Shown here in pieces: positions 1 through 6,156 of a stretch of DNA of 6,501 nt (position 1 is its first letter; each line of letters opens with the position of its first letter). The DNA is from Actinomycetota bacterium. Lineage in GTDB: Bacteria > Actinomycetota > Actinomycetes > S36-B12. The position numbers were made by a program, and so were the translations under genes. Below the pieces are notes generated by a model, which saw only the letters and a list, made by a program, of their open reading frames with translations, did not search any database and was not told where the DNA came from. The stretch is from positions 1-6,501 of the forward strand of contig WLND01000103.1 in NCBI GenBank assembly GCA_009726075.1, read 5' to 3'.

Positions 1-51
1 CACGAGCCGCGGGGGGCTGAAGGCATCGTGCTGCATGAAAAGCACCCTCAT
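1..51 (-). CDS. N-terminus of a divergent glutamine amidotransferase-like protein (partial, runs off the left edge)
   Basis: Read on the minus strand from an ATG at 51 down to 49, this frame is open to the window edge and encodes MRVLFMQHDAFSPPRLV. The pattern M-R-V-L-x-x-Q-H-D followed by S-P-P is what I recall at the start of class I glutamine amidotransferase-like proteins of actinobacteria, where the first beta strand is followed by a Q-H-D and Pro-Pro turn. A purine-rich AGAGGA, a good Shine-Dalgarno match, lies 8-9 nt upstream of the ATG on that strand. The gene is divergent from the glutamine-synthetase-like ligase at 175-1524. Such ligases often sit beside a gamma-glutamyl hydrolase of this fold, as in PuuA/PuuD, so the likely job is hydrolysing a gamma-glutamyl intermediate. 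Only 17 residues are visible and the catalytic Cys-His-Glu triad lies outside the window, so the assignment is tentative. Confidence 0.45.
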   Translation of the reverse strand, partial: MRVLFMQHDAFSPPRLV

Positions 52-97
52 GCGGTGAATCCTCTCCCAAACCGGCCCCGAGCGAGCACGATTCGAC

Positions 98-126
98 ATA
101 CTATGCCGAGATCGTTGGGGGCCGAA
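98..126 (-). promoter_or_regulatory. Possible promoter for the divergent amidotransferase-like gene
   Basis: On the minus strand, TTCGGC (plus-strand 126-121) and TAGTAT (103-98) are 17 bp apart and would act as -35 and -10 boxes. The transcript would start near 91 and give a leader of about 40 nt. The -10 block CATACTATG (97-105) is nearly symmetric, so TACTAT (99-104) could also serve as a plus-strand -10 for the ligase gene, although no good plus-strand -35 box precedes it. The match is weak and based on consensus only. Confidence 0.25.
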
Positions 127-130
127 CGAT
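111..130. promoter_or_regulatory. Interrupted palindrome, candidate operator in the divergent control region
   Basis: ATCGTT at 111-116 and its exact reverse complement AACGAT at 125-130 are separated by 8 bp (GGGGGCCG). A 6-8-6 arrangement suits a dimeric helix-turn-helix repressor. It lies between the divergent starts at 51 and 175, covers the -35 and spacer of the candidate minus-strand promoter, and begins 7 bp after the plus-strand TACTAT. Its half-site is unlike that of the operator at 2195-2214, so a different regulator may bind here. The rest of 52-174 holds no other feature I can support. Confidence 0.4.
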
Positions 131-162
131 TATCTGGACGATGGCTACGGCCGAGCGAAACC

Positions 163-168
163 GAGGGG
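163..168 (+). promoter_or_regulatory. Shine-Dalgarno that fixes the ligase start at 175
   Basis: GAGGGG ends 6 nt before the ATG at 175. The same frame is open further upstream, with ATGs at 28 and 103, but neither has a comparable ribosome binding site. The extra 49 residues do not resemble any part of a glutamine synthetase and would overlap the divergent gene and its control region. The 175 start is therefore preferred. Confidence 0.75.
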
Positions 169-174
169 CAGCAC

Positions 175-1524
175 ATGCAACAGGAACTGGCAGACGTTCG
201 CCGCGATCTGGAGAACCAGGGCATCGACATTCTTCGCCTCATCTGGCCTGATGTTCTTGGCCTCACGCGTTCGAAGGACGTCACGGTGTCGCAGCTCGAG
301 CGAGCCGCAGGGCACGGGCCCGCGTTCTGCCAGGCCACCTGGACAACGACGACCCGCGGTGATGTGCTCGATGGACACGGCAGCCTGCAGGACGGTCTCT
401 CCGACATGGTGTCGCGCATGGACCCCTCGACGATCCGGCCGCTCCCGTGGGAGCCGGGCGTGGCCTACGCGATCGCCGACATCGACGAGCCCGACGGCTC
501 CCCGAATGAGATCTCCCCGAGAGCGCTCCTTCGGCGCGTCATCGAGGAGTACAAGGCTCTTGGCCTGCTCCCTGTCGTCGGTCCAGAGCTCGAGTTCTAC
601 TTCGCCCACCGCCCGAATGGAGTATGGGAGCGGGTGCTCAACAAGACCGGCCGGGTCTACCAGACCGGCTCGCTCGTCGATCCTGACGGCACCTTCCTGC
701 ACCTGCTGCGCATGATCGATCGCCTGAACATCGGAGCATTCGCAGGCAACCACGAGTTCTGCCCCTCGCAGTATGAGATCAACCTGTGGCACGGCGATGC
801 GCTCGACGCCGCCGACCGGACCTTCCTGTTCAAGACCGCGATCAAGGATGTCACCAATCGGCGCGGGATCATGAGTACGTTCATCGGCAAGCCCTTCGGC
901 GACGAGGGCGGGAGCGGATTCCACCTCCACTTCTCGGTCACCGACGTCAACGGCACCAACATGATGAGCGAGTCGGACGGCGAGATGTCGCTCATCGCCC
1001 GGCGCATGATGGCTGGCGTGCTTGAGCACGCACCCGCGCTGGTCGCGTTCTGCAATCCCACCATCAACGCCTACAAGCGCCTCGGCCCCGACACCATGGC
1101 GCCCTATCGAGCGAACTGGGGCTATGACAATCGCACGACCTTCGTCCGCATCCCGCCGGAGCGTGGCCCGGGCGCCCGAATCGAGGTCCGGATCGGCGAC
1201 GGCGCGGCGAATCCCTACGTCATGATCGCCGCGATCCTGGCGGCGGCGCTCGACGGCCTGACCCGGCAGCTCGACTGCCCGCCGCACTCGGAGGGCTGGT
1301 CGTACACCGATGAGAGTCGGCCGGTGCTGCCCATGACCCTCACCGATGCGCTCGATGCCATGCGCGCCGACACCTACCTCGTCGGCCTGCTCGGCGAGCC
1401 GTTCGTGCAGGCATTCGAGACCCTCAAGCGCGATGAGGTGCGCCGGTACGAGGAGGCCGTCGAAGACCCGTCCACTCGAGAGGTCACTCAGTGGGAGATC
1501 GACGAGTACTTCGAGGACTTCTGA
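175..1524 (+). CDS. Glutamine synthetase-like gamma-glutamyl-amine ligase
   Basis: This 449-residue protein is a full-length member of the glutamine synthetase superfamily, which joins the gamma-carboxyl of glutamate to an amine using ATP. Visible motifs are GPELEF (136-141, metal glutamates 138 and 140), NHEFCPSQYEINL (192-204, glutamates 194 and 201), GSGFHLHFSV (246-255, metal His250), NPTINAYKRL (294-303), NRTTFVRIP (319-327) and RIEVR with DGAANPY (335-348). Three points argue against ammonium as substrate. The segment that should carry the ammonium-site DGSS motif (Asp50 of Salmonella GlnA) reads ATWTTTTRGD (54-63). The position of the flap Glu327 is Met308, in KRLGPDTMAP. The NLYxLP adenylation-site motif of GlnA is absent. 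I infer an amine ligase of the PuuA/GlnA-like type, possibly working with the divergent amidotransferase. The real amine is unknown; amide synthesis on a non-glutamate acid is a less likely alternative. Confidence 0.92.
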   Translation: MQQELADVRRDLENQGIDILRLIWPDVLGLTRSKDVTVSQLERAAGHGPAFCQATWTTTTRGDVLDGHGSLQDGLSDMVSRMDPSTIRPLPWEPGVAYAIADIDEPDGSPNEISPRALLRRVIEEYKALGLLPVVGPELEFYFAHRPNGVWERVLNKTGRVYQTGSLVDPDGTFLHLLRMIDRLNIGAFAGNHEFCPSQYEINLWHGDALDAADRTFLFKTAIKDVTNRRGIMSTFIGKPFGDEGGSGFHLHFSVTDVNGTNMMSESDGEMSLIARRMMAGVLEHAPALVAFCNPTINAYKRLGPDTMAPYRANWGYDNRTTFVRIPPERGPGARIEVRIGDGAANPYVMIAAILAAALDGLTRQLDCPPHSEGWSYTDESRPVLPMTLTDALDAMRADTYLVGLLGEPFVQAFETLKRDEVRRYEEAVEDPSTREVTQWEIDEYFEDF

Positions 1525-1560
1525 TCCAGCGCTCCAACGACCGCCTGCTAGAAATGGGTC

Positions 1561-2142
1561 ATGGCGGCCACGCGGGGTGAGGCGAAATCCGATGTTGCCT
1601 ATGGAGAGGGCCGCGAGGCACTCCTCCGGGCGGTGGTCACCGTCGTGGCTCGGGGTGGACTCCGCGAGTTGACCTATCGGGCCGTTGCTGCCGAGGCAGG
1701 AGTTACGCACGGCCTCGTCCGTCATCACTTCGGCTCGCGCGACGCCCTCATCGTCGCTGCGACCGAATACTCTCTTGGCCCTGCTCTCTCGGTCACCGGG
1801 CTGGGCGAGACAGGGTCGCTCGACGACTGGGCCAGGAACGTCCCGAAGGCGCTGACCGACGAGGAAGAGATCACGGCTTTCCAGTTCGAGGTCATTCTCG
1901 AGTCGCGGAGGCGGCCTGAGCTCAAGGATGCCGTGCGCGATCTCTACGCCGGGTTCCGCAAGGCGATGCTCGCCGACCTTCGCGCACACGGGGTCGAGGC
2001 TGATAAGGCGCTGGCAACCTTGGTCTTCGCGGCTCTCGACGGCCTCGTCTTCGAAGGGCTTGCCCTCAACGAGCCGCATACAACGCGCGCGGCGATTCGC
2101 AAGCTCAGGGAGCTGCTGCGGTCGGCCGGCCTCGCCGGCTAG
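1561..2142 (+). CDS. TetR-family transcriptional regulator
   Basis: The protein has 193 residues, normal for TetR repressors. Residues 17-63 form the N-terminal DNA-binding domain: a first helix (REALLRAVVTVVARGG), then LTYRAVAAEAGVTHGLVRHHFGSRDAL (37-63), the classic TetR helix-turn-helix in which the recognition helix ends with Y/H-H-F. The remaining part, about 65-193, is helical and variable as expected of a ligand-binding and dimer domain, and its ligand cannot be deduced. The gene lies 36 bp after the ligase stop codon, so read-through from the ligase is likely. ATG 1561 is the first possible start, because an in-frame TAG occurs at 1549-1551. No convincing Shine-Dalgarno precedes it, so expression may be low or depend on coupling or a leaderless transcript. 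The palindrome at 2195-2214, just downstream, is its most probable target. Confidence 0.93.
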   Translation: MAATRGEAKSDVAYGEGREALLRAVVTVVARGGLRELTYRAVAAEAGVTHGLVRHHFGSRDALIVAATEYSLGPALSVTGLGETGSLDDWARNVPKALTDEEEITAFQFEVILESRRRPELKDAVRDLYAGFRKAMLADLRAHGVEADKALATLVFAALDGLVFEGLALNEPHTTRAAIRKLRELLRSAGLAG

Positions 2143-2160
2143 CGACCCTCGAGAAATTCC

Positions 2161-2189
2161 GTGACAAGTGGGGCCGGATTCCCTACACT
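2161..2189 (+). promoter_or_regulatory. Promoter for the GcvT-like/P450 operon
   Basis: GTGACA (2161-2166, five of six to TTGACA) and TACACT (2184-2189, four of six to TATAAT, with the key TA and final T) are separated by exactly 17 bp. Transcription would start near 2196, inside the palindrome at 2195-2214, giving a leader of about 32 nt before the GTG at 2228. Assigned by consensus and by its position in the only gap between the TetR and GcvT-like genes. Confidence 0.6.
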
Positions 2190-2194
2190 CCGAC

Positions 2195-2214
2195 AACTAG
2201 CCAATTGGATAGTT
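2195..2214. promoter_or_regulatory. Near-perfect 20-bp palindrome, probable TetR operator
   Basis: AACTAGCCAATTGGATAGTT is symmetric in 9 of its 10 base pairs; only the G2200/A2209 pair breaks the symmetry. The core CCAATTGG is perfect. It begins 5 bp after the -10 box and overlaps the predicted transcription start, where a bound repressor would block initiation. It lies 52 bp downstream of the TetR gene and 13 bp upstream of the GcvT-like start. The AT-rich arms stand out from the surrounding GC-rich DNA. Binding by the neighbouring TetR protein is inferred from position and symmetry. Confidence 0.7.
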
Positions 2215-2222
2215 AGAGGAGG
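2215..2222 (+). promoter_or_regulatory. Strong Shine-Dalgarno that supports the GTG start at 2228
   Basis: AGAGGAGG directly abuts the operator and ends 5 nt before GTG 2228. It is the strongest ribosome binding site in the window and selects GTG over the first in-frame ATG, codon 28 at 2309, which would remove part of the conserved N-terminus. Confidence 0.8.
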
Positions 2223-2227
2223 CGTTC

Positions 2228-3349
2228 GTGTCGCGTCCATCAGGACTGCTCGCAACTCCGTTCGATCACGCATACCCGCGCGATATCGAGACCGAGTGGA
2301 TCGATGTCATGGGCTACGCGGTGCCGCTGTGGGTCAGCGACCCTGAGTCCGAGTACCAGGCCTTCCGTGAAGCGGCCGGTCTTCTCGAGTACTCGATGCT
2401 GTACCGATGGGATATCCGTGGCCCCAGGGCTGTCGAAATCGCCCATCGGGTGCACAGCCGAAACATCAAGGCCATGGAACCGGGCGAGATCGCCTACGGC
2501 GTGGTTGTCGACGATGACGGCCTGATGGTCGATGACCCGACCGTCACGGTGTACGGGCCCGATCACGTCCTCCTGGTCGGCGGAACCCCCGAACTCGGTG
2601 CAATCATCGGTCGTGAGGTTGACTCGAACACGACCGTGACGGAACGGCGGACAGAGGTCTGCGTCCTGTCAGTCCAGGGCCCGCGGAGTCGCGAGTTGCT
2701 GCAGGGCCTCACCGACGAGGACTTGTCGAATGGGGCATTTCCCTACTACACGTTCAAGCCGCACGTGCGACTCGCTGGGTGCGAGGTGCAGATCAACCGC
2801 ATCGGGTTCACCGCAGAGCTCGGGTTCGAGGTGGTCGCGCCGGTTGCCGATGCTCCAGTGCTCATGGCGGCTATGCGGGAGGCTGGTGGCCCGCTCGGCG
2901 CCCTGCCCTGCGGTGCCGCGGCGCTCATGATGTGCCGGATCGAATCCGGCATGGTGATGGCCGAGGTCGAATACGACCACACGCTCACGCCTTTTGAATG
3001 CCGGCTCGGCTGGTCGGTCGATTTCGACAAGGGCGAGTTCAATGGACGCGACTGCCTGCTGGCGAAGCGGGAATCGGCGACTGGTCGAGTCATGACGATC
3101 AGGATCGACGGTGACCCAGAGGGCCTCGATGGAGCAGCGATCGACGTCGATGGCCGGGTCGTCGGTCACGTGACCATGGCGGTGCCCTCACCCGCCCTCG
3201 GCGGCGCAACCCTCGCGATGGCACGACTCCATCGCGATGTCGCGCAGGTCGGCCACGCCCTGAACGTGACGACTGAATCAGGGAGCCGAGGGGCCGAGGT
3301 GCTCAAGACGCCGGTGTACGACCCAGAGCGAACTCGAGTGAAGTCCTAG
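2228..3349 (+). CDS. GcvT-like folate-dependent aminomethyl/methyl transferase
   Basis: The 373-residue protein belongs to the GcvT superfamily, which moves C1 units from an amine, ether or sulfonium donor to tetrahydrofolate in the cytoplasm. The folate-binding domain spans about residues 40-270: GLLEYSMLYRWDIRGPRA (51-68), the acidic loop DDDGLMVDD (95-103), which aligns with the loop carrying the catalytic Asp of GcvT, SVQGPRSRELL (148-158), RIGFTAELGFEV (191-202), equivalent to RTGYTGEDGFE of GcvT, and CRIESGM (236-242). A C-terminal barrel follows (about 285-365). No flavin or oxidase domain is fused, unlike dimethylglycine or sarcosine oxidases. It could be a glycine-cleavage T-protein homologue, but no gcvH or gcvP is nearby. 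Stand-alone relatives include the demethylases DmdA, LigM and DesA. Pairing with a P450 and PurU suggests capture of a C1 unit released in catabolism. The exact substrate cannot be told. Confidence 0.88.
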   Translation: MSRPSGLLATPFDHAYPRDIETEWIDVMGYAVPLWVSDPESEYQAFREAAGLLEYSMLYRWDIRGPRAVEIAHRVHSRNIKAMEPGEIAYGVVVDDDGLMVDDPTVTVYGPDHVLLVGGTPELGAIIGREVDSNTTVTERRTEVCVLSVQGPRSRELLQGLTDEDLSNGAFPYYTFKPHVRLAGCEVQINRIGFTAELGFEVVAPVADAPVLMAAMREAGGPLGALPCGAAALMMCRIESGMVMAEVEYDHTLTPFECRLGWSVDFDKGEFNGRDCLLAKRESATGRVMTIRIDGDPEGLDGAAIDVDGRVVGHVTMAVPSPALGGATLAMARLHRDVAQVGHALNVTTESGSRGAEVLKTPVYDPERTRVKS

Positions 3350-3352
3350 GAG
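3348..3352 (+). promoter_or_regulatory. Ribosome binding site overlapping the upstream stop codon
   Basis: AGGAG begins inside the TAG stop (3347-3349) of the GcvT-like gene and ends 4 nt before the P450 ATG at 3357. Ribosomes ending one gene would already sit at the start signal of the next, so the two proteins are probably made together at a similar ratio. Confidence 0.75.
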
Positions 3353-3356
3353 TGCC

Positions 3357-4535
3357 ATGACGATTCACGAGATGAACGCCGATCTCCTCCCGTTCGCAGA
3401 CCCGGGATTCCAGCATGATCCGTACCCCTTCTATCGCGTCGCGCGCGACCTCACTCCGCTGTACGAAAGTCCGATCGGTGTCTTTGCGGTGATGCGACAC
3501 AGGGATGTCGCCGACCTGCTGCGCGATCGGCGGTTGAGCGCCGCCCAACTGGATTTCGGCATCGCGAACATCTTCCACGACTCAGTACTCGGCATGGACT
3601 CGCCCGACCATGGCCGGCTCCGACGGATGAGCGCCAAGTGGTTCACGCCCGATCGCATCTCAGAATGGATCGTCGAAACCCGACGAATTGTCGACAATGC
3701 CCTCGATGAGGGGGAGGCTGCCGGTGGCCTTGATGCCTGTCAGGACCTCTCCTTCGCGGCCACCTTTGGCACGATGGCGTACATCCTGGGGGTCGGGACC
3801 CATGATGCGGCCGAGTGCCGGCAGAAGGTCATCGACATGGGTCGAGCCCTTCGCCCGGCTGCGACAGACGCTGATGTTGCCGGAGCCGAGGAGGCATTCA
3901 GCTGGTACGTCGAATACATCCGAGATCTCATCGTGTTCAAGCGACGGCACCCCGGCGAGTCCTTGCTGGATTCCTTTATCGCGGCGCAGGGGGCCGGGGA
4001 GATGAGCGAGGACGAGATCATGGCCACGGTCACGCTCTTCTACGCGGTCGGGCATCTGGACAACTCGTTTCTGATCCAGAACGGCATCATGCTGCTGGCC
4101 GGCATGCCCGTGGAGCGTGAACTCTTTCGCTCGCAGCCGGAGGTCCGCAACGACATGATCTCCGAGGTGCTTCGTATCGACACACCGGAGCAGTTCGTCA
4201 CCCGGTTCGTCTTGGAGGACATCGATATCTCTGGCGAAACCCTTCCGGCGGGCTCGATCGTCCTCGGAATGATCGGGTCGGCGAACAGGGATGATCGGGT
4301 CTTTCCTGACCCCGATGCCTTCGATCACACGAGGCCGGAGCTCACCCGCCTGCAGATGGCGTTCGGTGCCGGGCAGCACGGCTGTCACGGCCAACTGCTG
4401 GCTCGCGCGCAGGCGGAATGCGCCATCGGCGGGCTCGTCGAGCGGTTCCCCGAGTACCGGATCAGCGGTCCTGTCACGCATCATCACACCGAGTTCATTC
4501 GGAACATCAGCACCCTGCCGATCGAATTTCACTGA
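3357..4535 (+). CDS. Cytochrome P450 (soluble bacterial class)
   Basis: This is a complete 392-residue haem-thiolate monooxygenase with no membrane anchor. The haem loop is FGAGQHGCHG (336-345), with Cys343 as iron ligand. The K-helix ExxR is Glu270-Arg273 in SEVLRID. A C-helix motif DSPDHGRLRR (81-90) and the meander segment RDDRVFPDPDAFDHTR (311-326) are typical of bacterial CYPs. The I-helix is unusual: the usual AGHETT appears as VGHLDN (231-236), so the acid residue is Leu234 and the conserved oxygen-activating Thr is Asp235. The protein needs electrons, normally from a ferredoxin and its reductase, and neither is encoded here. From its coupling to the GcvT-like gene I infer oxidation of a methylated amine or ether. 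P450s beside GS-like genes are also known in mycobacterial morpholine/piperidine degradation (CYP151), where they cleave a C-N bond; membership of that family is untested. Confidence 0.95.
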   Translation: MTIHEMNADLLPFADPGFQHDPYPFYRVARDLTPLYESPIGVFAVMRHRDVADLLRDRRLSAAQLDFGIANIFHDSVLGMDSPDHGRLRRMSAKWFTPDRISEWIVETRRIVDNALDEGEAAGGLDACQDLSFAATFGTMAYILGVGTHDAAECRQKVIDMGRALRPAATDADVAGAEEAFSWYVEYIRDLIVFKRRHPGESLLDSFIAAQGAGEMSEDEIMATVTLFYAVGHLDNSFLIQNGIMLLAGMPVERELFRSQPEVRNDMISEVLRIDTPEQFVTRFVLEDIDISGETLPAGSIVLGMIGSANRDDRVFPDPDAFDHTRPELTRLQMAFGAGQHGCHGQLLARAQAECAIGGLVERFPEYRISGPVTHHHTEFIRNISTLPIEFH

Positions 4536-4541
4536 AAGTCC

Positions 4542-4570
4542 TTGACAGAACTATCCGGATGGAGAATTCT
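4542..4570 (+). promoter_or_regulatory. Promoter for the APC permease gene
   Basis: A perfect TTGACA at 4542-4547 begins 6 bp after the P450 stop codon. AATTCT at 4565-4570, 17 bp further, matches the -10 consensus at its most important second and sixth positions. Transcription would start near 4577, giving a leader of about 35 nt before the ATG at 4612. The permease can thus be transcribed separately from the GcvT-like/P450 pair, although read-through is also possible because no terminator hairpin is seen. Confidence 0.5.
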
Positions 4571-4573
4571 CCA
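4549..4573. promoter_or_regulatory. Operator-like sequences inside the permease promoter
   Basis: Bases 4549-4568 match the reverse complement of the palindrome at 2195-2214 at 14 of 20 positions, including an unbroken AACTATCC half-site (4549-4556). Overlapping it is a perfect 14-bp palindrome, TGGAGAATTCTCCA (4560-4573), and an 8-bp one, ATCCGGAT (4553-4560). All lie between the -35 box and the predicted transcription start. The most economical reading is a second, weaker site for the TetR regulator; the 14-bp palindrome could instead be the site of another protein. Confidence 0.4.
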
Positions 4574-4611
4574 CCTACTGGCCTTCGGGCCCCAATTGAT
4601 CTGGAGAGCAG

Positions 4612-6075
4612 ATGGCCACCATCACGGAGACGCCAATCTCAACCAAGCTCAAGGCAAACTCACTCGGAACACTCGGGGTCGTCATCCTCGTCCTGTCCGC
4701 GGCGAGCCCCCTCATCGGACTCACCGGCGCGATCCCGACGGCCATGGTCCTCGGCAATGGCATCGGGGCGCCGATGGCGTTTGTGCTCGTCGGAGCCATC
4801 CTCCTGATCTTCGCCTCCGGCTACATCGCGATGTCGCGTCAAGTCACCAATGCCGGTGCCCTGTACGCGTTCGTCGGACGAGGACTCGGACTGCCCATCG
4901 GCCTTGGCGCCGCAGGTCTCGCCTGGTGGGCGTACACGACCGTGCAGCTTGCGGTCTACGGATTCTTCGGCGTCGTCGCCAGTGGCACCCTCGCGAACTA
5001 CACCGGCATCGAACTCCAGTGGTGGGTCTGCACGCTCATCCTCATGGCGCTCATCCAGGTGTTCGGCTACCTCGGAATCGAACTCGGCGCCAAGGTCCTG
5101 CTCGTGCTGATGGCACTGGAGTGGGGGACGATGATCCTTCTCTCCATGGCGATCCTCTTCACGGGTGGTGCGGGCGAAGGGTTTGCCGCGGGGGAGGTGT
5201 GGAGCCTGGGCAATCTCACGGCCGCCGGCATCTCGGTGGCACTGATCTTCGCGTTCGCATCGATGTTCGGCTTCGAGTCCTCGGCCATCTACGGCGAGGA
5301 GACACGCAATCCGAAGAAGACCATCGGACGCGCCACCATCATCTCGATCTGCCTCATCACCCTGTTCTTCGCATTCACCGGCTGGATGCTCATCGTGGGA
5401 TACGGGCCCGGCAACGCGGTCGATGCGGCCATTGCCACCCTCGAGGGCGGCGACCCGGCCCAGTACGTATTCGCCTCGGGCGAGCAGTACCTGGGTTCCT
5501 GGGCACCGGTGCTCATGAGCCTGTTCGTCATCACCTCGATGTTCGCCTGCAACCTTGCCTTCCACAATGGCATCGCCCGCTACCAGTACACGCTCGGCCG
5601 CGACGGGATCCTCCCGAAGTCGTTCGCGCGAACCCGTGCCAGCGGATCGCCCTACGTCTCGTCAATGGTCCAGACCGTCACGGTGCTTGTCTTCATCCTC
5701 ATCGCCGTCGTGACGAATGCTGACCCGATCGCCGTGGTCTTCTTCTGGTTCAGCGGCATTGCCGTCGTGGCGCTCGTCACCCTTTATGTCCTGACCGCGG
5801 TTGCTGTCCTGGTCTTCTTCGTCAGAAACAAGGGCACCGACGCCGGGGTGTGGGCGCGGCTCCTCTCGCCGATCATCTCGATCCTCCTGCTCGGCTACTC
5901 GCTCTCGCTCATCGTCGGGAACTTCGAGTTGCTCGTCGGGACGTCGAAGGAGCAGGCGCTGCTCCTCGCGGCCACGGCGATCGTGGCGTTCGTCGCTGGC
6001 CTCGTGCTCTTCCTCATCCGCCGCAATCACCTCAGCGCCGACGCGCTCGCTGACCTCGAGCACGAGGTCAGCTAG
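4612..6075 (+). CDS. APC-superfamily amino acid/amine permease
   Basis: The 487-residue protein is an integral membrane transporter of the amino acid-polyamine-organocation superfamily, usually a proton symporter or exchanger in the cytoplasmic membrane. About twelve hydrophobic segments are visible, near residues 20-40, 55-75, 97-122, 138-155, 160-183, 205-222, 241-262, 293-315, 351-368, 372-402 (long, perhaps two) and 417-437, then 449-470. The early segment SAASPLIGLTGAIP (29-42) corresponds to the unwound first helix that binds substrate. FGFESSAIYGEE then TRNPKKTIGRA (219-241) is the characteristic APC helix 6 and following loop. RBS GGAG (4603-4606) lies 5 nt before ATG 4612. The start and length are normal for the family. 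The position between the P450 and purU suggests uptake of the amine substrate of this locus, but specificity cannot be read from sequence. Confidence 0.93.
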   Translation: MATITETPISTKLKANSLGTLGVVILVLSAASPLIGLTGAIPTAMVLGNGIGAPMAFVLVGAILLIFASGYIAMSRQVTNAGALYAFVGRGLGLPIGLGAAGLAWWAYTTVQLAVYGFFGVVASGTLANYTGIELQWWVCTLILMALIQVFGYLGIELGAKVLLVLMALEWGTMILLSMAILFTGGAGEGFAAGEVWSLGNLTAAGISVALIFAFASMFGFESSAIYGEETRNPKKTIGRATIISICLITLFFAFTGWMLIVGYGPGNAVDAAIATLEGGDPAQYVFASGEQYLGSWAPVLMSLFVITSMFACNLAFHNGIARYQYTLGRDGILPKSFARTRASGSPYVSSMVQTVTVLVFILIAVVTNADPIAVVFFWFSGIAVVALVTLYVLTAVAVLVFFVRNKGTDAGVWARLLSPIISILLLGYSLSLIVGNFELLVGTSKEQALLLAATAIVAFVAGLVLFLIRRNHLSADALADLEHEVS

Positions 6076-6129
6076 GCGGCCCCGAAACACCGGTCGGTCG
6101 GGACCACAACTCCTCCAGAGGGTGCTCCC

Positions 6130-6156
6130 GGCCGATCGGCCATTCATCCCGATGAA
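6130..6156. promoter_or_regulatory. Two adjacent palindromes upstream of purU
   Basis: GGCCGATCGGCC (6130-6141) is a perfect 12-bp palindrome. One base further, TTCATC-CC-GATGAA (6143-6156) has exact 6-bp arms. Both lie in the 103-bp gap between the permease and purU. Neither resembles the operator at 2195-2214. They could be operators; as RNA they would make only short stems without a U-tract, so a terminator is unlikely. Confidence 0.3.

Noticed and set aside
28..174. Upstream extension of the ligase frame to ATG 28 or ATG 103
   Set aside because: The added residues are unlike glutamine synthetases, lack a ribosome binding site and overlap the divergent gene and palindrome; ATG 175 has GAGGGG at proper spacing.
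2124..2140. GC-rich hairpin (GCCGG, loop, CCGGC) over the TetR stop codon, considered as a terminator
   Set aside because: Stem of only about five pairs, no T-run, and located within the coding end where GCCGGC repeats arise from Ala/Gly codons.
145..2196. Long minus-strand open frame (683 codons) opposite the ligase and TetR genes
   Set aside because: It is antisense to two clear protein families, rich in Arg, Glu, Gly and His without recognisable domains, and typical of frames left open by high-GC third positions.
2228..3349. Housekeeping glycine cleavage T-protein (gcvT)
   Set aside because: No gcvH or gcvP nearby, the acidic loop reads GLMVDDPTV rather than a typical T-protein loop, and the gene is coupled to a P450; a specialised relative is more likely, though not proven.
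3660..4532. Minus-strand frame of 290 codons opposite the P450
   Set aside because: Shadow of the P450 gene; no domain recognised, and the sense strand carries all P450 motifs.
4660..5565. Minus-strand frame of 301 codons opposite the permease
   Set aside because: Highly charged Glu/Asp/Arg/His composition is the mirror of a hydrophobic membrane protein; no independent support.
4542..5723. Plus-strand open frame of 393 codons starting TTG at 4542
   Set aside because: It overlaps the permease in another frame, its translation is dominated by Arg, His, Pro and Gly, and its start is the TTG of the TTGACA promoter box.
6076..6129. Possible rho-independent terminator after the permease
   Set aside because: Only four-pair stems such as GGTC/GACC are found and no T-run follows.
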